This document shows positions 1-5,894 of a stretch of 7,062 bases of DNA, one piece after another. A program made the position numbers and the translations under genes. The notes beneath the pieces were generated by a model. It was given only the letters and a program-made list of their open reading frames with translations. It searched no databases and was not told the origin of the DNA. The stretch is from Spirochaetales bacterium. Its GTDB lineage: Bacteria > Spirochaetota > Spirochaetia > JABEVK01. Within the stretch, counting starts at the first letter, position 1; every line of letters begins with the position of its first letter. The stretch covers positions 1-7,062 of the forward strand of contig JABEVL010000183.1 of assembly GCA_013043995.1 (NCBI GenBank), read 5' to 3'.

Positions 1-2
1 CC

Positions 3-1118
3 GCGCCCACCGCCGCATTTGCCGGGGTTTTTACTCAAAATGCCTTTCCCGGAGCCCCGATTTTGCTCGGCAGGGAGCTCCTTTCCCGGCCGTTGAGCCG
101 AGGTGTTTTGATCAACAACAAGGTCGCCAACGTGGGAGGACCGACCGCCCTGGCCGATGCAAGGGCTCTGCAATCAGCGGCGGCGGCCATTTTCGGTGCT
201 CCTGCCCACGAATTTTTTGTCGCCAGCACGGGGATCATCGGCTGGTCGCTTCCTGTCAAACCAATGACCGAAGCCCTGCCCGGGCTTGCCGACCAATTGC
301 AGTCGCACTCGGTCCTCGGCCTTGCCGAGGGGATTATGACTACCGATTCCTACCCCAAAGTCCGATCGCGCTCCTTGTTCGGCGGCCGTATCGTGGCCGT
401 GGCCAAGGGAGCCGGTATGATCGAGCCCAATCTGGGCACGATGCTGGTTTACATCCTTACCGACCTCGAAGTTTCGCGCTCAGCTCTCAGGGACATCCTT
501 TCCCGTGTTGCGGCCAAAACTTTTAACGCGATCAGCGTTGACGGGGACCAGTCCACCAGCGATATGGCCCTGATTTTCTCGAGCCAGCGTTTTCCCTGTC
601 CCGATCAGAAAGCTTTTGAGAGAGCCCTCGAGGACGTGTGCAGGGAATTGGCCGTAGACATCGTCCGTAACGGTGAAGGGACGGCCCACGTCCTGGAGGT
701 TAGGGTCAAGGGGGGCCAGGATGAAGCCCAAGCCCGCTTGGTCGCCAAGGCGATTGTCAACTCGCCTTTGGTCAAAACGGCTGTTTTTGGAAACGACCCC
801 AACGTCGGCAGGGTGCTTTCGGCGGTGGGCGACGTTCTGGGGAACGCAGGAAAAACCCTGGAACGCTCCCGGCTAAAACTTTCCATAGCCGACCAGGTCG
901 TTTTTGACGGCGGTGTTTTCCGCCTCGACCCACAAAAGGAAAAAGCCCTTTCAGACGCCTTTCGCGCTGCCGCCCTTCCCGAGAAAAAAACCTACCCTCC
1001 CCATGAAAACAACGTGGTCTTTGAGGTGGTTTTAGCTCCTGAAGGAAGCGACGCCGTCGTGTGGGGAAGCGACTTATCCTACGAATACGTTCGCGAGAAC
1101 GCCGATTACCGCAGCTAG
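3..1118 (+). CDS. argJ: ArgJ: bifunctional glutamate N-acetyltransferase / amino-acid acetyltransferase, 5'-truncated by window edge
   Basis: The frame is open from base 3 to the TAG at 1116-1118 (371 residues). The family runs to about 390-410 residues, so roughly 20-35 N-terminal residues lie upstream. The visible start reads A-P-T-A-A-F-A-G-V-F-T, matching the family's 'PATAAGVFTTN' region, so the real start is not in the window. ArgJ is a cytoplasmic enzyme that moves acetyl from N-acetylornithine to glutamate and, in some species, also acetylates glutamate from acetyl-CoA. It cleaves itself into alpha and beta chains at a Thr. Seen here: STGIIG oxyanion-type motif (visible residues 75-80), KGAGM (135-139), EPNLGTML with the candidate Thr nucleophile at residue 146 (codon 438-440), VDGDQSTSD, NSPLVKTAVFG, and the terminal DLSYEYVRENADY. 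Several usually conserved stretches differ (NNKVANVGG, GEGTAH, PNVGR), so the family call is firm but the exact activity is not proven. It sits 13 nt upstream of the MoxR gene. Confidence 0.92.
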   Translation, partial: APTAAFAGVFTQNAFPGAPILLGRELLSRPLSRGVLINNKVANVGGPTALADARALQSAAAAIFGAPAHEFFVASTGIIGWSLPVKPMTEALPGLADQLQSHSVLGLAEGIMTTDSYPKVRSRSLFGGRIVAVAKGAGMIEPNLGTMLVYILTDLEVSRSALRDILSRVAAKTFNAISVDGDQSTSDMALIFSSQRFPCPDQKAFERALEDVCRELAVDIVRNGEGTAHVLEVRVKGGQDEAQARLVAKAIVNSPLVKTAVFGNDPNVGRVLSAVGDVLGNAGKTLERSRLKLSIADQVVFDGGVFRLDPQKEKALSDAFRAAALPEKKTYPPHENNVVFEVVLAPEGSDAVVWGSDLSYEYVRENADYRS

Positions 1119-1120
1119 TC

Positions 1121-1126
1121 AAGGAG
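1121..1126 (+). promoter_or_regulatory. Ribosome binding site for the MoxR gene
   Basis: AAGGAG lies 5 nt before the ATG at 1132 and begins 2 nt after the argJ stop. It fixes the MoxR start, and the short spacing leaves no room for a terminator plus promoter between the two genes. Confidence 0.85.
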
Positions 1127-1131
1127 TCTTC

Positions 1132-2133
1132 ATGGATCAGAACAGTTCTGTCGACGTCAACCGCGAAGTGCGCCTCCAGGAGGCGGTGAACCTCTTTCAG
1201 GTCACGAAAAAAGAATTGGGCAAGCGCATCGTGGGGCAAATTCCGCTCCTGGAAGGACTCATCATGGCGGTCGTCGCCGGCGGTCACGTCCTCCTGGAAG
1301 GCGTTCCTGGTCTGGCTAAAACCCTGGCCATCAAAACTCTCGCCCAAATCATGGGCCTGGATTTTCGCCGGATTCAGTTCACGCCCGACCTTCTTCCTGC
1401 CGACCTGATCGGTACCATGGTCTACCGCCAGCAAACCGGAGAGTTTCTCCCCCGTAAGGGTCCTGTCTTTTCCAATTTCATCCTGGCCGACGAAATCAAC
1501 CGCGCCCCCGCCAAGGTTCAATCGGCGCTTCTGGAGTCCATGGCCGAAAATCAGGTGACCATCGGGGAAAACACCTTTCCGCTGCCCGATCCTTTTTTTG
1601 TCCTGGCAACGCAGAATCCGATCGACCAGGAGGGCACCTACTCGTTACCTGAGTCTCAACTGGACCGCTTCATGGTCAAACTCGTGGTAGATTATCCCAG
1701 CGCCGAAGAAGAGCTCCACATCCTCAAGGTCGTCGCTTCCAACCGCAGTGACCTGCCCCCCCTTCAGAAGGTTTTGGACACGACGGGGCTTCACACCCTG
1801 AGGGCCGCGCTTTCGGCTGTCCGGTTGGACGAAAAAATTGAAACCTACATCGTGGCCATCGTGCACGCCACCCGCGAAAAAGACCGCAGGAATTTTGCTT
1901 TTGCCCGGTTCATCGAGTACGGGGCCAGCCCGCGCGCGTCGATCGCGATGTACAGGTTGGCGCGCGTCAAGGCGTTGTTCGAGGGGCGGGGATTTGTATT
2001 GCCCGAGGACGTGAAGGCTGTCGCCCCTGCGGTTTTACGGCACCGTTTGGTCCTTTCTTACGAAGCCGAGGCCGAAGACATGAAGGTCGATGACGTGGTC
2101 AAGATCCTTTTGTCGGCCGTTGCGATCCCGTGA
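1132..2133 (+). CDS. MoxR-family AAA+ ATPase
   Basis: This is a 333-residue protein of normal length for MoxR ATPases, which are cytoplasmic hexameric AAA+ chaperone-like proteins usually encoded beside VWA-domain partners. Motifs visible: Walker A GVPGLAKT (57-64), Walker B ILADE with D120-E121 followed by INRAPAKVQSALLE (122-135), sensor 1 ATQNP (159-163, N162), the LDRF arginine-finger region (R179), and the sensor 2 segment GASPRAS (R268) in the C-terminal lid. The ending with LPEDVKAVAPAVLRHR is typical of the MoxR lid. No signal peptide or membrane segment is seen. The start is set by AAGGAG 5 nt upstream. Six nt separate its TGA from the DUF58 gene, in the same frame. By family knowledge it should use ATP hydrolysis to remodel the DUF58/BatA/BatB partners or their client; no substrate can be read from sequence. 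All catalytic motifs look intact. The symbol moxR is used loosely for this family, so I leave it blank. Confidence 0.96.
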   Translation: MDQNSSVDVNREVRLQEAVNLFQVTKKELGKRIVGQIPLLEGLIMAVVAGGHVLLEGVPGLAKTLAIKTLAQIMGLDFRRIQFTPDLLPADLIGTMVYRQQTGEFLPRKGPVFSNFILADEINRAPAKVQSALLESMAENQVTIGENTFPLPDPFFVLATQNPIDQEGTYSLPESQLDRFMVKLVVDYPSAEEELHILKVVASNRSDLPPLQKVLDTTGLHTLRAALSAVRLDEKIETYIVAIVHATREKDRRNFAFARFIEYGASPRASIAMYRLARVKALFEGRGFVLPEDVKAVAPAVLRHRLVLSYEAEAEDMKVDDVVKILLSAVAIP

Positions 2134-2139
2134 GATAAA

Positions 2140-3015
2140 ATGGAAGTTCAGGATTTCTACGGCAAAATCCGTCAGCTCCGTCTTTCTGCCCACAGGCTCG
2201 TCGAGGGCCTTTACTCGGGGAATTACCGGTCGGTTTTCCGCGGACCAGGTCTGGAATTTGACGAGGTGCGGGAGTACGACCCCAAGGACGACGCTCGTTT
2301 TATCGATTGGAACGTTTCATCGCGTTTGGGCAGTCCCTACACCAAGAAATTTCGTGAAGAACGCGAGCTGAGTCTGCAGATCCTCGTTGATGTATCCCCA
2401 TCTTTGGACTCGGGGACTCTGGAGGTCAATAAACGCGAAGTCGTCAACATCCTGTTTGCCAACCTTGTCTTTGCCGCGATCGCCTCAGAAGACCGCGTCG
2501 GTGCTGTCTTTTTTTCAGACCGCATCGAGCAGTGGGTTCGCCCCCGCAAAGGAAAAACTCACGCGCTGTCGCTGATTCATGACTGTCTGGCCCTTCGCCC
2601 CGAAGGCCGGGGTTCCAACCTGGCCCTGGCGCTGCGCAGCGGGCACGAGGCTTTGAGCCGCCGGGGCATCGTCGTCATTTTATCCGATTTCAAGTCGAGC
2701 AATTTTTGGAGGGATCTTTCCTTGGTCGCGCGGCGGCACGATGTGATTGCGATCCGTGTCCACGACCAGATTGACGCCGAATTCCCCGAAAGCGGTTTCG
2801 TCGAGCTCGTGGATCCTGAAAACGGCTACGCGCTTTCCGCATACGGAAGCTCTCCCCAATTCCGCAAGCAGTACCATGACTTCTGGGCCCTGCATCGGCT
2901 TCACTGGAAACGTGAGTGCCTGCGCCGGGGTGTCCGTATTTTGGAAGTGGGGACGCAGGACGACCCGGCTGCCAAACTTTTGGAATACTTTAACCGCCGG
3001 GGGCGGGTGCCGTGA
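2140..3015 (+). CDS. DUF58 domain protein (VWA-like partner of MoxR)
   Basis: This 291-residue protein lacks an N-terminal membrane segment, so it belongs to the short cytoplasmic type of DUF58. The family signature is present: YSGNYRSVFRGPGLEF (25-40), then DEVREYDPKDDARFIDW (41-57) and a VWA-like core starting with the metal-site motif D84-V-S86-P-S88. A later LSDF (181-184) fits the second conserved Asp of a VWA fold. The position that is usually Thr in the metal site appears to be Ser159 in GRGSN. Such proteins are nearly always encoded next to MoxR and are presumed cytoplasmic adaptors, but no enzymatic activity is established for the family. ATG 2140 is the first possible start after the MoxR stop in the same frame; the upstream bases are only a weak ribosome site (TGAG), so translational coupling to MoxR is likely. 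Its TGA overlaps the next gene's GTG by 4 nt. Confidence 0.94.
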   Translation: MEVQDFYGKIRQLRLSAHRLVEGLYSGNYRSVFRGPGLEFDEVREYDPKDDARFIDWNVSSRLGSPYTKKFREERELSLQILVDVSPSLDSGTLEVNKREVVNILFANLVFAAIASEDRVGAVFFSDRIEQWVRPRKGKTHALSLIHDCLALRPEGRGSNLALALRSGHEALSRRGIVVILSDFKSSNFWRDLSLVARRHDVIAIRVHDQIDAEFPESGFVELVDPENGYALSAYGSSPQFRKQYHDFWALHRLHWKRECLRRGVRILEVGTQDDPAAKLLEYFNRRGRVP

Positions 3016-3923
3016 AACTGACTTTTTTGCTTGTTTTGGGAACTCTTCTGGCAGGTCCCCTTCTGGCCTTTAACCTTGGAGAAACCGGAACCGCCGATTC
3101 CCCGAAAGGTAAGTTCTCGATCGTTCAGGCGGTTTCGGTTCCTCCCGTTGCGACAGTGGGCGAGCCCGTCGAACTCCATCTGACGCTCCTGCCTCAAAAG
3201 GGCATCCAGATCGTGAAAAGCCAGGACGCCGCGAACGAGCCCTGGGTCAAAATCCAGAATGTCGAGGTGGTTCACACGCCGCCTTACGTTCAGGTTCTGG
3301 TGAGGTACGTCTCTTTTGCTCCCGGCAACAAAACCCTGCCCCCGATACCTTTGGGGGACATCGTTTTAAAGGGACTTTCCATCCAGACTGCGAGCGTTCT
3401 TAATCCTCAAAACCTGCCCCACCTGGCGCCGCCCCGTAGCCCGCTGGCCCTGCCCCAGACCGGTCTTTTCCTTTTTTTAACCCTGGCGGCCCTGTTGGTT
3501 TTGCCCTTCCTGATTTGGTACCTGAGCGTTTTTGCAACTTCTTTGATGAAGAGGTTGAAAAAGGCGAGGGCGAGGAAAAAACCGTACAGAATTCTACTCA
3601 AACAGACCCGGGCGCTGAGCCAGAATGCCGCAGGAATGAGAGGGCCCGAATTTTATTCAGATTTTTCGATTTTGTTGCGCACCTACCTGACGGGGCGCTT
3701 CGGGCTTGATTTTATTGCGGCCACTGCGCCCGAGTTTTCTTTTTTATTGAGATCTTTGCCCGGGAACTGGAGCGCCGACTGGGTCCGTTTGATTCGCCGT
3801 GCAGACAACGTCCGTTTTGACCAGCAGGAGCCGCCGCTTGCCGAGCGCCTGGAAGACCTGCAAGCTTTAAAGACTCAGGCGGGCTATCTTGAGTCAGGCG
3901 AGGGACTTCATGTGGACCTTTAG
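3012..3923 (+). CDS. Bat-operon membrane protein with exported domain and DUF4381/BatD-like cytoplasmic tail; function unknown
   Basis: This 303-residue protein has no name I can assign. Layout: a signal peptide or anchor (1-19, K2 then a Leu-rich core ending GPLLA), an extracytoplasmic domain of mainly beta-looking sequence (about 30-140), a Pro-rich stretch (132-149), one strong membrane helix (151-177), a basic stop-transfer patch RLKKARARKK (181-190) and a cytoplasmic tail. The tail carries a pattern seen at the ends of BatD and in DUF4381 proteins: FYSDFSILLRTYLTGRF (214-230), a following T-A-P-E-F segment, and DNVRF then a glutamate-rich helix (265-285). It lies between DUF58 and BatA, where DUF4381 genes often occur. 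The start is GTG 3012, overlapping the DUF58 stop as GTGA; no good Shine-Dalgarno is seen, so it probably depends on reinitiation. The role is inferred only from position: a possible link between the cytoplasmic ATPase pair and the periplasmic VWA proteins. Confidence 0.9.
   Translation: MKLTFLLVLGTLLAGPLLAFNLGETGTADSPKGKFSIVQAVSVPPVATVGEPVELHLTLLPQKGIQIVKSQDAANEPWVKIQNVEVVHTPPYVQVLVRYVSFAPGNKTLPPIPLGDIVLKGLSIQTASVLNPQNLPHLAPPRSPLALPQTGLFLFLTLAALLVLPFLIWYLSVFATSLMKRLKKARARKKPYRILLKQTRALSQNAAGMRGPEFYSDFSILLRTYLTGRFGLDFIAATAPEFSFLLRSLPGNWSADWVRLIRRADNVRFDQQEPPLAERLEDLQALKTQAGYLESGEGLHVDL
3900..3904 (+). promoter_or_regulatory. Ribosome binding site deciding the BatA start
   Basis: GAGGG sits 5 nt before ATG 3910, inside the end of the upstream gene. 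It favours ATG 3910 over the in-frame TTG at 3889, which would add seven residues before the typical N-terminus. Confidence 0.6.
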
Positions 3924-4911
3924 TGATCCGGCCTACCTTCTTCTCCTGCTGACGATTCCTTTTTTGGTCTTTTTCCGCCATTTCTGGAAGGGGCGCGGGA
4001 GCCGTCTTGTTCTGCCGCTCACCCTTTGGGAAGGTCAGCGCTTTGCAACAAAAAATCCTTACCTCAGTTTTCTGAATTTTCTTTCGGCTTCCTTTTTTTG
4101 GCTGAGTCTGACGCTGATCCTTTTTGCCCTAGCGGGACCTTCGCTGACCCGGCAAAAAAAGATTTTCCTCAACAGCGGCACCGATGTGATGATCGTTCTT
4201 GACGAGTCTCCCAGCATGGGCGCCCGCGATTTCCCCCCTCAGAGTCGGTTCGAAGCGGCCAAGGTCGTCATCGAACGTTTTATCAAAAGCCTTCAAAACG
4301 ATCCCGTCGGACTGGTCACCTTCGGCCAGGACGCCGTTCTCAACGTCCCCCTGACCACCGACTACAGGTTTTTCCAGACAGATTTGCGCAAAAGGAAATT
4401 GATGGAGCTGGGGGACGGTACGGCCCTGGGGATGGGAATAGCCGTCGCTGCCGAGCATCTGAGGACGGCGAACGGTCAGAACAAGGTGATGATCGTCCTG
4501 ACCGACGGGGATAATAACGCAGGGGAAATCCAACCGGGAACGGCGGTTGGATTGTTGCCCTCCCTGGGAATCCACTACTACCTCGTCGGGATCGGCACAC
4601 CAGGAAAGGTTCCCCTCGAAGTGACCGATCCAACCAGCGGTCTGACATATTTCGGAACCCTGGAAGGGGGTTTTCACGAAAACTACCTCAAAAGCCTGGC
4701 CAACCCGCCCTACGGCGTTTATTTTTCGGCGAACTCCTCGGGGAGTCTGGACTCGATTTTTCAGTCCATCGACTCACGAGAAATGGTCGCGCACAGGGTT
4801 AAGCTTCAGGTTCTGAACGTCCCCCTTTATCAGGACTTTGTCCCCTTGGCCCTGGGTTTTCTGACGTTGTTTCTCCTTGTACGAAAGGTTTTTTTGAAGG
4901 AGCTGCTGTGA
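3910..4911 (+). CDS. batA: BatA-like VWA-domain membrane protein
   Basis: This 333-residue protein has the classic BatA layout. The start MWTFSDPAYLLLLL matches the family opening (aromatic-x-x-Pro-x-x-Leu). Membrane helices lie at about 8-22 and 56-76, with a final helix at about 308-325. Between the second and third lies a VWA domain (about 91-290) with a complete metal-ion site: D98-E-S100-P-S102, T171 in GDGTALG, and D199 in LTDGDNN. The loop between the first two helices and the C-terminal tail are basic, so by the positive-inside rule the VWA domain should face outside the cytoplasm, although R81-K83-K84 just after helix 2 weaken this. VWA metal sites bind acidic residues of protein partners; here the partner is probably BatB or another Bat component (inference). 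ATG 3910 overlaps the upstream gene by 14 nt. The TGA overlaps the BatB GTG by 4 nt. Confidence 0.93.
   Translation: MWTFSDPAYLLLLLTIPFLVFFRHFWKGRGSRLVLPLTLWEGQRFATKNPYLSFLNFLSASFFWLSLTLILFALAGPSLTRQKKIFLNSGTDVMIVLDESPSMGARDFPPQSRFEAAKVVIERFIKSLQNDPVGLVTFGQDAVLNVPLTTDYRFFQTDLRKRKLMELGDGTALGMGIAVAAEHLRTANGQNKVMIVLTDGDNNAGEIQPGTAVGLLPSLGIHYYLVGIGTPGKVPLEVTDPTSGLTYFGTLEGGFHENYLKSLANPPYGVYFSANSSGSLDSIFQSIDSREMVAHRVKLQVLNVPLYQDFVPLALGFLTLFLLVRKVFLKELL
4897..4902 (+). promoter_or_regulatory. Ribosome binding site for the BatB gene
   Basis: AAGGAG lies 5 nt before GTG 4908 and inside the last codons of BatA. It confirms the GTG start and shows that BatB has its own ribosome site besides the stop-start overlap. 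Confidence 0.8.
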
Positions 4912-5894
4912 GTTTCGCTCGGCCGGAAGTTTTTTGGGCTCTTTTGCTTTTGCCTTTGATCGCCGCCGTTCTGCTCGGCGTCTATAGACGGGGAAAAAAC
5001 GACCTGCTTCGTCTGGGCGGTGCCTGGCGGGCTTCCCCGCTTTTGTCGATCTACCTGCTGAAGAGCTTTTTCCAAAGTTTATTCCTTCTGGTGGCCTTCT
5101 TCGGCCTTGTCGTGGCTTGGGCGGGACCAGCTTGGGGAACCCGCACTGTCGCCGAAAATCAGGACGGGCTCGACGTCGCCCTCGTTTTCGACGTTTCTTG
5201 GAGTATGACCGCGACCGATGTGCCGCCCAACCGCTTGGGGCAGGGAATCGAAGCGGCGCGGTTCCTCGTCCGCACCTTTCCTCATACCCAGTTTTCCCTC
5301 GTGGCTTTCAAAGGTCAGGCGAGGACTTTAACCCCCCTGACAACAGACACGGACTTTCTGAATAACTGGTTGAACGAACTGAGCCCGAGTGTGGCCACCG
5401 GACCTGGAAGCGACCTGGAGGCCGGCTTACGGGAAGGCCTGAGGTCCCTGGACACCCCGACGAACCACCAAAAGGCGGTGATTCTTTTCAGCGACGGCGA
5501 GGCGCGCGGCGGGGATACCGTGGCTGCCGCCCGAACCTTGGCCGCCCACGGCGTCTCGCTCTTTGCTTTTGGTCTGGGGACCGACGCCGGATCGACGATC
5601 CCCGAAGGCAAGTCAGCCCTGGTCGACGATTTTGGATTCACGGTCATCACTCGCCGCAACAGCGGCCTTCTGCGGGCCATCACCGATGAAACAGGGGGAG
5701 TTTACTATCCCAGTGCCAACAGAGAAAACTTAAGCGACCTCCAGGAACGCTTGGTCAGTCTGGCCAACCCGGCTTCCCGGGGCGGGGTCAAACTTGAGGC
5801 TGTTCAGCAGTACCCCTTATTTCTGAATCTGGCCTTGTTATCGTTGTTCGCTTGCCTTGTGATCAGGATTTTGCCCTGGAGGAAACTCTTTTGA
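4908..5894 (+). CDS. batB: BatB-like VWA-domain membrane protein
   Basis: This 328-residue protein shares the architecture of the preceding BatA and is clearly a diverged paralogue. It begins SFARPEVFWALLLLPL, with membrane helices at about 8-25, 55-74 and 302-321. The VWA domain spans about 88-290. The metal site reads D95-V-S97-W-S99-M, with D196 in LFSDGEAR, but the usual Thr is replaced by Ser168 in GPGSD. The basic loop after helix 1 (RRGK, R35, R41) and basic C-terminus (RILPWRKLF) again suggest that the VWA domain is extracytoplasmic. BatA and BatB are thought to form a membrane VWA pair; the related Borrelia protein BB0172 has been reported to bind integrin, which I recall but cannot check here. 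The GTG start has a strong AAGGAG and overlaps the BatA stop (GTGA). The stop overlaps the TTG start of the next gene. Confidence 0.93.
   Translation: MSFARPEVFWALLLLPLIAAVLLGVYRRGKNDLLRLGGAWRASPLLSIYLLKSFFQSLFLLVAFFGLVVAWAGPAWGTRTVAENQDGLDVALVFDVSWSMTATDVPPNRLGQGIEAARFLVRTFPHTQFSLVAFKGQARTLTPLTTDTDFLNNWLNELSPSVATGPGSDLEAGLREGLRSLDTPTNHQKAVILFSDGEARGGDTVAAARTLAAHGVSLFAFGLGTDAGSTIPEGKSALVDDFGFTVITRRNSGLLRAITDETGGVYYPSANRENLSDLQERLVSLANPASRGGVKLEAVQQYPLFLNLALLSLFACLVIRILPWRKLF
5878..5882 (+). promoter_or_regulatory. Ribosome binding site deciding the BatC TTG start
   Basis: GGAGG lies 8 nt before TTG 5891, inside the end of batB. It selects TTG 5891 over the in-frame TTG at 5852, which has no such site and would spoil the lipoprotein signal. 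Confidence 0.75.

Noticed and set aside
63..65. TTG at 63 as the start of argJ
   Set aside because: The same frame is open back to base 3 and encodes the conserved A-T-A-A-G-V-F-type segment of ArgJ, so the gene begins upstream of the window.
314..330. Perfect 7-bp hairpin with a 3-nt loop
   Set aside because: It is inside argJ, codes for conserved-looking protein, and is not followed by a T-tract, so it is not a terminator.
1119..1131. Possible terminator or promoter between argJ and the MoxR gene
   Set aside because: The gap is 13 nt, mostly occupied by the ribosome site; no hairpin or promoter boxes fit.
772..1521. 249-codon open frame on the minus strand
   Set aside because: It lies opposite argJ and the MoxR gene, is rich in Arg and low-complexity composition, and matches no family I know; it is explained by GC-rich codon use on the other strand.
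3889..3891. TTG at 3889 as the BatA start
   Set aside because: It would place seven extra polar residues before the typical BatA N-terminus, and ATG 3910 has GAGGG at a proper distance.
4129..4677. 182-codon open frame on the minus strand
   Set aside because: It covers the VWA domain of batA in antisense and shows no recognisable motif.
5852..5854. TTG at 5852 as the BatC start
   Set aside because: It adds 13 acidic/polar residues ahead of the signal sequence and lacks a ribosome site; TTG 5891 has GGAGG and gives a clean lipobox.
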